The position numbers were made by a program, and so were the translations under genes. DNA of 64,000 nucleotides from Owenia fusiformis (lineage: Eukaryota > Annelida > Polychaeta > Sabellida > Oweniidae). The notes below the pieces were generated by a model, which did not search any database, was not told the DNA's origin, and worked only from the letters and a program-made list of their open reading frames with translations. The stretch covers positions 20,463,375 through 20,527,374 of the forward strand of contig CAIIXF020000005.1 of assembly GCA_903813345.2 (NCBI GenBank). The letters run 5' to 3'. Below, in pieces: positions 22,507-36,469 of this stretch. The stretch's first letter is position 1; every line of letters starts with the position of its first letter.

Positions 22507-25500
22507 GTAAGTATACCATACAACGTACGTTGTGTGCATTACTACATGCATGATTTTTTTTAATTTAATTTTTGAAGCAACAAGTACAGTTGGCCTCTAC
22601 CAATGTATACCTTACAATCTCAAATATTATTCTCCCAAAAGATCCGTGATACGTTACAAAGTGGGGAAATGTTTAAAATCTCCCAAATATCAATGGTAAA
22701 CATATTTATAGAAAGATGAATATGTTGTTGTAAAAATCTTTAGTTTTCCTCAAATACAGTAAACATTGTAGGCTTTTTAGAAAATAGACATGACTAAGAA
22801 ATGACATGAGCCCAAAATATTCTAGAATTTAAATAATTTTTGTCTAGAGTACTCTTTAGAATCTTTCTAGATCTGATTCTGCCTTTAAAATGTGAAAGTA
22901 TAGTCAGATGCATAATGTTACCAAATTTGATCTCTTGATATGTCAAAAAAGAAATTTGAAAATCATCTTATATTCAGCATTGTTTTTGTTCCAGTTACCA
23001 TTCCCCCACTTATCCTAGAACAGCCACCTCAAGATGTTGCCTTCAAGATAGATGAGAGTATAGAACTGAGGTGTATATCCTCAGGATCTCCTCAACCACA
23101 GTATGTATACAGTGATCTTGCATTAGAGCAAATAGTTGATGCACCAGACTGAGAAAGTGACATTTTCCTAATTGCACCAAATTGAGATTCTGATATTTTT
23201 TTGCACCTGATTGAGAATTAAACATTTTCTCAGTATGTATACCTAGCTGAGAATTTGAACCCTTTCCTTAGTTTTACCTGAGCTGAGTTCTAGGTAAACC
23301 CACATGCTATACTAAAAAAAAACACTTAAAACCAAATCAATTTATCATTCAGGTACAAGTGGCTTTGGAACAATGAAGATTTTGATGCTAGTGGTAATGA
23401 TGGGCGTGTTACCCAACAGCCAGGTGTAGGAACTCTGATCTTTAGTAGACCCATAAAGAAAGATGAGGGCACATACCAATGTATCGCAGAGAATCAATAT
23501 GGGAAATCACTTAGTCAGAAAATAGTTGTTAGAATTGCAGGTAGAAACTATTTATTTTCTTTATTTTAAGTGTTCATCAATTCTGAAAAACAGATGTTTT
23601 AAAATATATATTAAATAGAATATATGATTTTTGCATTTCTCAGTTGGAAGTCAAAAATCATTTTCACTGTAATGACTACAAGGGCCACATTGTTGTCAAA
23701 GAATCTAACAAGGCAAATATGTGCATTCAATCAAGTTAAGTTTAGTGATATCTAGTTACAGTACATAAGGATTTAAATGGGAATTCAGTAGTCACATTAT
23801 ATAGAGTATTTATTTATCTCTGAGAACAAATCTGTTTTTAATTTCAGTATTAGAAAAATTTCCCCAGCGGGATAACCCAGTTGTTTACAGGCCATATGTT
23901 GGAAGCCCCCTGACACTGAACTGTGTTCCCCCAGTCAGTTATCCACCCTCAGAGGTATTCTGGTCCATAGTAGAACCAGGAGAGAGGTTTAGACCCATAG
24001 ACACCACAAACAGAGTTACAATGGATCATTTTGGTAAGATAAGTGTCAGTTAACATAAAGTGGCCACTGCACCCACTTGAAATTTTGAAAGTAGGCTTGC
24101 CCCCACCTGAAAATAAGAAAAATCAGTCGGAAAATATAAGCATATTTGACCACCTTTTGTGACAATGATTTAATAGTATTTGTTTAAAATTGGGGAATGT
24201 AAAAGGTAACAATATTCCAGTGATACATAGAAACATAGAATAAGCTGAATGGTTGTATGTCTTTCAGGAAGCCTCCACTTTGCCAATGTTCTCCAAGAGG
24301 ATCGTCAGGATGGTAGAAAATATGTGTGCACAGTGCAGAACAAGTTTATGAGAGCTTTTGTGCAGGGAGAAGATGCCATTATTGAGCCACAAGGAGGTAC
24401 AGTACAATTCAATATTTATTTGATATAGCATTCTGATTGGTTCATCAAATCATGACAAACGACATGTGGTATAAAATAGAATATGTCCACATGAAAGATG
24501 TACTCTATTTAATTTAGCTTAAATCACTTGCTTATGTTACCAAGTATGATCAAAAAGTAGTGGATGCTTTTTTGCTCTCATATTAATGCCTATTTGATAC
24601 GTTCAATGCTTAGAACATTAAAGAATCAGTTATCGACATAGACAATTTGGCTATTATTGAGTTTCATATTTGTATAAAGTACTATATTGTATATCATTAA
24701 AGGGATATTTGTTATTGTATATTTTTTTAGTTACTGTTAGTCAACTTAATTTGGAGAATTTTGCAAATTGCAATACATGTACTCACCAATCCAATTTTTC
24801 AGAAATCCCCAGTAATTTTCGTCCAGTGTAATATGTTTAGTAAAATGGTGCGTCGCGGTTCAAATATTCAAGATTTGTTATTTCCAATAAATTGAACCAT
24901 TTTGTGTTACAAAGTCGCAATAAGATAGCATCCACTTGATAAGTAGAGCTTATGTATTCATTTAGATGAATTTGAAGGTATTAAAGCATTACTTTGGGTC
25001 TAAGTGATTGATTTTTTTGTGCTAACTCTATCATCGCCCATCTAAATGAAACAAATTTCTATCATTTTCTGAAGGAAATACAGTGTAAAATGCACATTGA
25101 TTCAATTTAAATCTCTACTTTGGCTTCCTTTTTCAATTTTTTTTATCCACCTGGCTTATGATTCATTTGAATGAGGACCATTAATACTTGTTCAACCCAC
25201 ACCTGTGAAATTCACCAATTTCACAGCTATTTATTCTTGCTAAATTCACCAAATTGAATCTTCGCCAATTTTGCCCAATTCGTGAGCGACAGCCTTTTGT
25301 GTGGGGTACTACATATTAAAGCTTTTTGTTATTATTAGAATTTGTGACTTGCCAGGTTGGTGTAAAATATGGTTAAACATCATTCTAAGACAAATTCTGT
25401 TTTCTATGAGTCATATTTGTTAGATTCACGTATCATGTTGTCAGATCATGTCTTTTTATTGCAATTGTTTGTATTAATTCTGTTCAATGTGTTGTAAATG

Positions 25501-28500
25501 TTGACTTATTCCTTAGATACGATTCAATCACGAAGTGCAAGTCTTCGTTGGGCTTCTCCAACAACTCAATGGACTCTCTTGGGGACAACCCATAGAGTGA
25601 AATGTATCTTTTCTGGCATGTAAGTTATCTAGTCTTAAGGCCAGTGTTCCCTGCTTTACACAAAGAAATCAGGTTCGTGAAGAATTACATGAAAACAATG
25701 CAGAAAATATAAGGAACAGAGTGTTATTTTTCAATTCTCACACAAGTTTCCTCACATTTGTCACACATGAGCCAATTCAAAAGAACATTCAAAAGCTTTT
25801 TATTTCTAATTTTATTTTCATTGTACTCAAAACAATGTAATCTTCTTCACTAGCATGAGCTCTTCAATGGTTTATAGTTGGATGCCTTCAGTATAAGACA
25901 ACACCCCTCCCCCTACCATATAAGGTAATATATCATGGCCAAGAGTGTGAAAATTCCTTATTTAAGTGTCAAAGCATTGAGTTTCATGTTCCTAAACCCT
26001 GAAATGCCTGTATGTAAGAAGCATTAATTAAGAGCTTTACCCCTTTTAAGCTATATGCTGCATATTTATTCATATAAGCATTCCCATTTCCCAATCTAAT
26101 GCATTTTGGTAGGTAGTTATAAATGCAAACAAATTATTGCTTACATACTAATATAATTTTTTTTTTATCTTTCAGACGGTATGCATCTCCTGGGCATCAT
26201 TTTGTCAAGATTTAGCATTTAATGTTGTAGCCTAATAATATATTTTTTTATTTACACCAGACATTGTTCAGAATCGGGGTGCAGTACTAGAATGGTCCTC
26301 ACCATTTCGTATCAACAGATTAAAAGGTGGAATTGTACGATTCATGTGTTTATTCTCTGGAATGTAAGTTATAGTTGAGCAACATTGTTTTCCTGATATG
26401 ACTTTCCAGATAATATTTAAGGCGAGCAGTTGCTTGCTGTACTAATATTGATCTGGTGCTGTACTATTTCTGTGCTGGGCTTTATTTACAGTTGGAATGT
26501 AGATAGTTATGCTGTAAGGCTTAAAACACATAACGCTTCGCTTGTTTTGCACTTGATTGATGTGTTTTATTTTACGCTAGATATTGTTCAGAATCGTGGA
26601 GCAAAGCTAGAATGGGCTTCACCATTTAGTATCAACAGATTGCAAGGTGGAACTATAAGATTCATGTGCTTATTCACTGGGATGTAAGTTGAGCAAGAGT
26701 GTTCTCTTTAATGATTGGCACATGTATGCGGACACTATATGCACTTTGGATCTGTACTAACAATAAGTGTGTTAGATGTTCTTCAAGGTTAATATTTCTG
26801 AAAATGTTTACATATTGGAAAATGATTCATCGATCAAATATACAGCCAACAATTTGATTTAATAAATGAAATTGTTTACACAACAGTACTCTTCATGAAA
26901 CTCCAGTATATATACTGTATGTACCTGTATCAAGAATCCATGTAAACAATTTCCAATGCATGTTTAATAGTTTATTTAGTTTGTATCTCATCTTTAGTTG
27001 GAGTTATGATGCATGTTGTTCTATAATCTGTCCTTATATTTCATACTTCATTTGCTTTTTTTAAACATTTACTATTGAACATTGCCTGTATTTTTTATCG
27101 TACCTAAAAAAGGTACGATATTGTCATCAGTGGGCGGGCTGCGTCTCAATTTTCTTATCATCATGATTCCAGGAAAGCCACTTCATGGATTTACTTCAAA
27201 TTTTTACACATGTTACATGGTAAGAAGTTCTAGAGCTGATTATCTTTTCGGTGGCCATCTTGCATTCTGGTGGCCATTTTGGAAGTTTTTAGATAAATCT
27301 TGTCATAGTAATTCCATGAAAACCACTTAACTGAATTTACTTTTTGGTGGCCATCTTGCTTTCTGGGTCAACAAGCCCACACTGCTATGTTTTAGGTACG
27401 CTATTGTTCACCCTGTGCCTTATTTGTTTTTGATCAACACTTTATATTTCTTTTGGGGGATAATCCCCCTCTATGTACAAGAATGTAATATATTACATTA
27501 AATAGTTTTTCTTAAAATGTCAAGTTTATTATGATTTTAACATTAAAAGGTTACAAATTAATGAATATTAACATCCATTTTTACTCTAAACAATAATGTC
27601 AATTTTATACACAGACATGTACATGTCCTTGCAGAAAATGAGTCACTCCTTTGCAGAAAAAGAAAAATAGATTTATTATCCCATCGAACGAAGTTCGGAG
27701 GGATATAGGGAACGCCTCCGTCCATACGAACGTACGTTGGCCCGATTTTGTTCATGTTTTGTACCCTATGGGGGTAGAAGTTCTGCTCAAAAGGTGATTT
27801 TCAAAATGGCCGCTCATTTAAAAATGGTGGCCATTTTAGTGCCTATTTTACAGTAATTTAGGTGCAATATGTAAAACTGTAGCAATATGTTTTAAATGTA
27901 TGAAAATTTATATAGGACATTATTAAAGCTAAGAAATGTAGATATTTAAGAAGCACATGGCAGCCATCTTGAAAAATGGCGGCCTTTACTCGTTATTTTA
28001 CGATTTTTGCTGTAACTGGAAAAGTAGAGCGATTTTGTTCACATTTGGTATGTGAATATCATAAGCTTGGCACACTGTCTAATGACACTTTTGATAGAAG
28101 GTGGCCATTTTTCAAAATGGCCGCCATTTTAATGTATATTACGATGACTCGAAAAGTAGTGGAGCGATTTTGTTCATATTTGGTATGTGAATACTATAAG
28201 CATGGCACACTGTCTAATGACACTTTTGGTAGAAGGCGGCCATTTTAAAAAATGGCCACCATTAATATATTTTGCTATAACTGGAAAAGTAGTGGGGCGA
28301 TTTTGTTCAGATTTGGTGAATACTATAAGCATGGCACACTGTCTAATGACACTTTTGGTAGAAAGTGGCCATTTTGAAAAATGGCTGCCATTTTTGCTAT
28401 GTAATTTGTTTGTAAAAATACCAGCCATGGCTGTTCGATGGGAACTAAAAGGCATTTGGCGTTGCTGTTGTCTAGTTATGCTTGAAATATGTATAGTGCC

Positions 28501-31500
28501 TGTTACTTTCAACCTGGACTATTGTTAGGTATACCTTGTACTTACACAATGCAAATTTTGTGTTATACATGTAATCATCTTTTACAAATGATAAAGAAAT
28601 GTTTAAGACTTAAATCATGTATTTACATAGAAAACCTGAAAACAACCTAGATTACAAATACATACAATTACCTTCTAAATATTTAAATCAATGTCTAGTC
28701 TTTTACTTGTTTCTAAATGTTACCTGTTGATATGAACCCAAATTTCTACAAATTATTTGTTGATTTTCTAGGCCTACCCCAAATGTTGAGTGGGATCGTC
28801 TTGATGGCAAAGTAATGCCTCCTAGGTCCCGATTGGAGAGTTTTGGTCAAGAACTTGTCTTAGAAAATGTACAAATTGATGATGCCGGGCAGTATGAGTG
28901 CTCTGGGGAAAATACTGGTATTCCTATTAGAAAATCTTTCGACTTGGTTGTTGAAGGTACGAAAATTATTTATTTGTTCTTCATATTATCTTCAATTTAT
29001 TTTTGTAATTTTGTCATAGTAATAGTGTTTCTGAATGCACTGTAACATATATAAACGTACAGTATGCAACAGAATCAGAAGGTGTTTTTATCAACTTGCA
29101 GTGAATTAAAACTTGATAAAAAGATTGAATGACTGAAATATTTTCTAGCCAAACCATATTGGCGTAGCCCAGACACGAGACCTAAGAATATCCAAGCTGG
29201 TGAGGGGGACAAAGCCACCTATATGTGTATAGCTGATGGTATCCCTGCCCCACAGGTATTCTGGTTCATCAATGGTAGACCTTTGTCACGTAAGTGGATT
29301 CTTTGCCTTAACATGTACAACTATGCATTATTTCATGAGCGAAAATATATTGATAACATCTTCCTCTTTATGAGCTAAATCCAAAAATGATTGCCTTTGA
29401 TGTTTTACATTCATGGATTATTCAACTTTCAGTGTTGATTTATTGTATCAAATTGAATTTTTTTATCAGGGTTTTGTTTGAATTTTGCAACTCACAGTTT
29501 CAATGTTCAAACTCGAACTCTGACTTCCAATACATTTTGCCTGTTCACTTAGAAACACTACCACGTGGAATCAGCTGCTCACTTCCACTGTCCTACAGGC
29601 GGGTGCTTCCCTTATTGCATGCTTTTATTAAAAACCAAAACAATCCTGGGTTGTGTGTCTAAGTGTGTTGAATGTGTTCATGCATTTTGCATATTATCAT
29701 CAATTCTATTGAGACATGTTTATATTCATGATCTGACACTATTATTTGCTTAATTGTAGAATTGGAAGCTAATCCTTATAGACTGGTTAATGGAGGTAAC
29801 ATGACATTCATCAACTTGATGAAGGAAGACACACAGAATATCCAGTGTAATGCTACTAACAAGCATGGTTATATATGGGCAGATGCATACCTCAATGTAC
29901 TGGGTATGTAGTATCTTAAGACACATGAATTAGATTAAATATTCTCCGGAACTGTACTTGATAGAATTTCATTTATGTAGTTGACAAATTGGGTTTAAAT
30001 CATGTAAACAAAAATATAAAAAAAGGAAATCAAATTTTATAATGCTCCAATTGTCAAATATAGCTTCAACCATGTTGGCAAAGCACACCTACAGTTACAT
30101 ACTGTTAGATTGGAAAGTTAAATAAATCAAGTTAAATGTCGCTAAAAATATATTAGCACTAGTATATATGTGTACAGTCTATGAGCTCTAGGCAACTACT
30201 TACCAGTACTGGGGCAACACCCCAACTGACATATGAGTGAATGTGATTGCCATAATATTGAACACAAAACATTAGAAACAAACAATAGATTGTGAAGTGA
30301 ACTCACAATACAAAGCACATACAAAAGGCTTACGGACAACTCATCCCCTATACAAATCATCCCTGGACAACTCATCCCCTGGACAACTCATCCTTTATCA
30401 CCGGAAGCTAAATTGTAAAGTCTTTCTGGAAAAAAATATTAATTTTATACACCTTTAATCATTCAAAATATTATTTTACACTCTATTGACACAAAAATAT
30501 GATGAAAGTTCTTATTTGATATTAGTCAAACGGTGCCAGTAAAACTCCCATTTCTTGTCATTATATTACATCACTCAATATTTCATTACAAAAAAGTTTC
30601 CTTCCTGTATAACTTGGAAACATGAACTTATTAGTAACTTCATCTCTGAATGCTGTGAATTTTTGCTGTAACTTGAAAAGTAGTGGAGCAATTTTGTTCA
30701 TATTTGGTATGTGAATACTTTAAAGTGCCCGATAAAGTATAAAATGCGCATGCGTCCAGGTGTTGATAAACTATAAATAGCGAAAACCCAGGGTTTGTCA
30801 CCACAAGGTAAGCCAGGACGTGTTGAGAGAACAGCTAGTGTTGATATTGAATTTATATGTAGCCAGATAAGTTTCCTTATTGAAATTACATATGGTTATT
30901 AGCAATACTTTGTAGGTGCTAAATAATAAAATATTTAGAGTATATATGAGAGAAATTGGTCATTTCGAACCTGTTGAAAAGTTTGTGGCTCTCGGCTACA
31001 CCGGGGAATTTACTTCCATGAGTACACACATAAATGTGGGGTTCCCCAAGAGGTACGCGACAAGGTGACCTGACATCAAATGTGCGACTAAATGCTACTA
31101 TCGAGAAGATAAAATAACGAATACGACAATAAGTTATTGCATGTGACAATTCCGAGCCTTCATCTCGCTGAAGTATTTTGAAGTGAAAATAGGATTTTTG
31201 TTTTGATACATACTTTATTCTGACAACTAATCAAAACTGAACAAAATTGATTGTACGTAACAGACAATTTATTGTTTTACAATGTTTTGATTGGCTTAAC
31301 GAATGAAACCAACAAATTATGACATGTAAAATGACAATTTTGAAATGTAAAATTTAAAAGTGACAAACACATCCTCCCTATCCACTCTTTGGGAGCCCTA
31401 GTAAATTAGTAATATGTACATGCAGCAGTGGTAGTGTGCAGCTTATTATCACACTACGCTTTGTATTCTAAAGCCTGTTGTTTGTAATAACACTGTTCAC

Positions 31501-34500
31501 TCAACGTATGTTTTGTGTGTGGGCAGTCAACGATAATCATTGTTTTATCCCGGTTATATGACCTCGGCAATTATAACAAAACCGTACTAAACGAAAAAAC
31601 GCAAATAAGAGAAAGCTTTCACACACATATAAAAAATGAACTAGTCTAATCCGCCAGTATAAACTCTGTGCTATACGTAGCCGGGTCAGGCGCACACTTT
31701 AAGCATGGCACAATGTCTAATGACATTTTTGGTAGTAGGCGGCCATTTTGAAAAATGGTCGCCATTTTTACGTGTGTTTTTTAACTTTTTTTTCAATGTA
31801 AGTCAAAAAGTAGTTGAGTGATTTTGTTCATATTTGGTATGTGAATACTTTAAGCATGGCCCAATGTCTAATGACATTTTGGGTTTTGAAAAATGGCCAC
31901 CATTTTTTACTATAACTTGAAAAGTAGTGGAGCGATTTTGTTCATATTTGATACGTGAATACTTATGAGCCTTGCACACTGTCTCATGACACTTAGGTGG
32001 CCATTTTAAAAAATGGCTGTCTTTTTTACTATAACTCGAAAACTATTGGAGCAATTTTGTTCATATTTGATATGTGAATACTTTAAGCATGGCAGATTGT
32101 CTGATAAAACTTTGGGGAGTAGGAAAAATGGCCACCATTTTGATGTGTATTATTTTACATTTTTTATTATAATTCAAAAAGTAATAAAGCGATTTTGTTT
32201 ATATTTGATATGTGAATACTCGTAAGGATTGCATACTGTCTTATGACATTTTGGGTAGTAGGCGGTCATTTTTATGATATTTGCTATATATTTTGTTTGT
32301 AAAAATGCCAGCCATTTCTGTTCGATGAGATTCGCTACGCTTTGGCGTTGCTGTTGTTCTGGTTGAAATTGTATATTAAAAGTAAAATTAAAAGTAAATA
32401 TTAACAAAACAAATCGCAGATTAATTGGTTGATTATATCAGTTTTTTAACAGTTTTCCTGATTTCCCCTTCAGAAAGTCTGTGTTCATATTTGTAATATA
32501 TGTTTTTGAAACTTCAAACTGATCAAATTCATAACCAAAACATTTAAAAATCATTTGAATATCAAATATGAATTGATAATATAACATTAAATTAATCGAA
32601 CATGCCAAATGATGAGTTGTCCAGGGGATGACTAAGTCTAGGGGATAAATTGACCAAGGGATGAGTTGTCCAGGGGATGAGTTTTCTAGGAGATGAGTTA
32701 TCTGGTTACCACACAATAAATAGAAAACAATAGAAGTGCATATCTAAGTTAATATTGTAAGTGAATGAAAGGGACCTGTTAAAATGAAATGAAAACTTTA
32801 ACATAAATGGGGATTGGTCAATATAAAAGTATGAAATATAGAAAGATGAAAATGAGCAGTTACAATTGTTTCTCATAATAATAATAACTAGGCCATTGAT
32901 GCTATGTATGTAAACCAGCTGTTTTGTGCATTGCACCTTATCTACATCAACAAATTCAAGATTCTAACATAATTGAGAAATATACTTATTTTTGTGTTGC
33001 CCTCTATGTAGATGAGAAGCCAACTATAATGGAGACCCCAGGCACTGTGAGGGTTGCTGAGAGTCAAGATGTACAATTGAGGTGTAAGGTGTTTGGTGCC
33101 CCAAGACCTGTGGTAGTCTGGAAGAGAGGGAACATGCAGCTGACTGGAGGTCGATACACTACCTTGCCAGATGGCCATCTCAACATAACAGTAAGACTGA
33201 TTTTTGCTATTAGCCCTTGTCACTAGGGATGATGCCTGAATGGTAAAAGGAAGTTAATATTAATTATGCAATAAAATAAGAAAAGGCGAATTTGGTATTC
33301 ACATGTTGATCATCTTTTTTACTTGTGCACCATCCTTTATTCAAAATTTTGGGTCACACTTACAAAGGTTTCAGACATATTGGTTGAAATACTGATCATT
33401 TGTCAAGTTATTACCTCACTGAATGAAGTTTGCAGGGATATATAGAAGCTGTCTGTCCATTTGTTTGTTAGTCCAGGGGATAACACAAATACCCATTGAT
33501 GGATTTGGTTCAAATCTTATTGGCTTATGCCTTATGTACCAGTTGACAAATCTGTTTCAAATTTTTTATGCTGATGCCTAGGGACATGGCATCCCTGCTC
33601 AAAATTATCTTTCAAGGTGGCCACTGAATTTCAAAGTGGCCACCATTTTTAATAAAAATGTATAATTTTTGACCAAAATAAAGGAATTTGGTCCAGATTT
33701 TGTAGGCTAATAATATATATGGTCAAAGAACCTCTGCTTAAGGAGGCATGTTCAATATGGCTGCTCATTCAAAATGTCTACCAATTTGATAAAAAATGTA
33801 ACGTTTAATAACTCAAATACCTGTTGATGGATTTGGTTCAAATTTTATATGGTGATACCATATCAGGACATAGACATGTGCTCAGAAAGGAATTTTCAAA
33901 ATGGCTGCCTTATTTTATAAAAATATTTTTTTTACTCAAATACCCATACCAAATACTAAAGTTTATAAAATATGTTTTGTTCAGTGGGATTTTCTACTCC
34001 ATGGAGTTGCTGTTTGTTCATGTATGACAAAGTGTGTACTTTATGCGTACTTGCTTCACACCTTAATGCTGTACTTTTCAGGATGTCTCTGCTGTGGATG
34101 CTGGCATTTATTCCTGTACAGCTACTAACAAGTTTGGTTCAGCACATGCCAATGGCAGTCTTATAGTGAGAAGTATGTTTCTGAAATATGTTTTTATTGT
34201 AAGAACGTATTGGTATCGATAAGCTTATATCCTGAAATTTGTGTCCCGAGTGAACAAATTCACATCCTCTTTGTCTTAGACCCAAACACTCATACATTCA
34301 TACCTGAGCTTTTCATTACTGACTCCAAACAAAGCAACACTCAAATGACCATCTGTCCAACAATTTCGATAATAATGGGAATAAGAGGTATTTGTTACTT
34401 GTTTCGTGTATAGCATTCGATGTGTGTGATATTCATGTATTACTTGGCTATTTGTTGACATTTAAAGCCATTTGGAGGAGCTATATGAAGTAGTATAATT

Positions 34501-36438
34501 ATCATGATTCATAAACGTATTTGTCATTTTACGGGTAAAAGTCCCTCTTAGTTGATTCAGAGCATCAAAGTATACTTTGGTCAAATCTCAAAGATATACC
34601 ATACCATGGATTATTGTAATTAAATGTCCAAAAATCCAGTAGTAAATATGATAACATTCTCATATTCAGGAAACGCTCCAGTCAGGTTTACATTAAGATG
34701 AAAACACTGTGGTATCTAGATAGTTGTAGGGAGAAGTAGTAGTTGTAGGTCCCTTGACTTTCCTTTTTGAATATGTTAAGTGGTAAGAGCGTTTTCCTGA
34801 GAACAAGTGATGGGTTTGGACTACTAGTTTGATAGAAAGCTTGACATTTTCATATAAATACAATTTCAATGCAAATTTTAGTACAATTCTTCAACTTTAG
34901 ATTTGTGCGATCCACACCGTGTCTTCACATCTCACAATTTTTTCATGTTTTGTAGTTGCATAATACACAAAGTGTACATTTGGCATATTTTCTCTCATCA
35001 AAAGCAAAAATATCATGCAGACAAAAAAACATTTCTCTCATTATTTCAGGACGCACACTTATTCGTACTGCACCCCTTGACATCACCGTCCCTGTTGGAA
35101 CAGAGGCTAAGTTCACATGTACAGCCACCACAGATCCAGAAGAAATTCAAAATCTCAAAATTGATTGGAAGAAAGATGACCAGATTATTGACTACCGTAC
35201 AGCTCAGCGTGTGTTCAAGAATATAATGGATAACTCTCTCACTGTCAGTGGAACCATCAGTTTAGACACTGGGAAGTACACATGTATGGCCCATAATGGG
35301 CTGGATACGGATGAGGCGAGTGCCCAGTTGGTTGTCCAAGGTAAGTCTGTTCTCTGCTGTAATTATTTCATAATAATAAAAAAGCAATACCCTTTATGGT
35401 CACAGCATTGTTACTAAATGCTTCATTGTGTATAAAGCAATTTCACAAGAAATGGTAGTCACCATTCAATAACATTGAGTCATAAATTAAAAGGTAATAC
35501 TTTTAATGGTCACTGTATTGAGCTTTGTAACTTATGCCTCATTGTATTTATCTGATGTTTAGACATTCCTGATCCTCCAACCTCCGTGACTGCAAACTGC
35601 AAGCGTGAAGAAGGCAAAGCTGAGGTTGAATGGCAACCAAATAAGGAGAACTATGCACCCATTCTCAACTTCATTGTGCAGTTCAACACAACATTCAGTC
35701 CTGACACTTGGCTAAATGCTCGCGAAAACATCACACAGAATCAACAGAAAGTCATCATTGACCTATCACCGTATGGTAACTACAGTTTCCGGGTTCTGGC
35801 CAGGAATAAGATTGGAATGTCCAACCCCAGCATGCATTCAAAGACAATATGCACCACCCTGCCTGGTCGGCCAAGGAAGAATCCCGATAATGTTCGTGGG
35901 GAGGGAGATGCCTCAACTAACCTGGTTATCACATGGACAGTAAGTTCTCATCATTTCGCCTCTTTTTAAAAATCTGTGTTCTAATGAAAATTTATGATAA
36001 CTTTCAGTAAAAAATATTAAATTAAAACATTCTGTATGGTATTGTACTCTGGTTTACCCTTGAATACCCTATGCACCTGAAAAGATTTATTGCAAATACT
36101 TCCTTGAAAATCTCAATTGTAATTTATTTATTAACAGCCAATGCCAAAGATAGAACAGAATGCTTTGGGTTTCCACTATGTGGTGTACTGGAAGAGGGCT
36201 GATGATCCTGATGCACTTGAATACAATGAAAGAATTGACCAGCCAGAGCGCAACTACTTGAGGTATGTCTATATGTTTCACTATGCCACTTTATTTGTCA
36301 AAGTTCAAAGTGTGTTCATATAAACAGACAAAGCTGTAGCCATGTTTATTTGCAAGGATTCTGTAATACACCATTCACCTCCCTCAAATTAACTGTTTTT
36401 TAGCTCACATGGTGAGCTATTGCAATCACTCACTTGTC

Positions 36439-36469
<31 letters not shown>

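Noticed and set aside
28174-28528. 112- and 113-codon ORFs on opposite strands
   Set aside because: Both are translations of the ~130-bp intronic repeat units.
34765-34830. tRNA- or SINE-like A and B box motifs (TGGTAAGAGCGTTTT ... GGGTTTGGACTAC)
   Set aside because: No cloverleaf could be drawn and no SINE tail was seen. The match is too weak.
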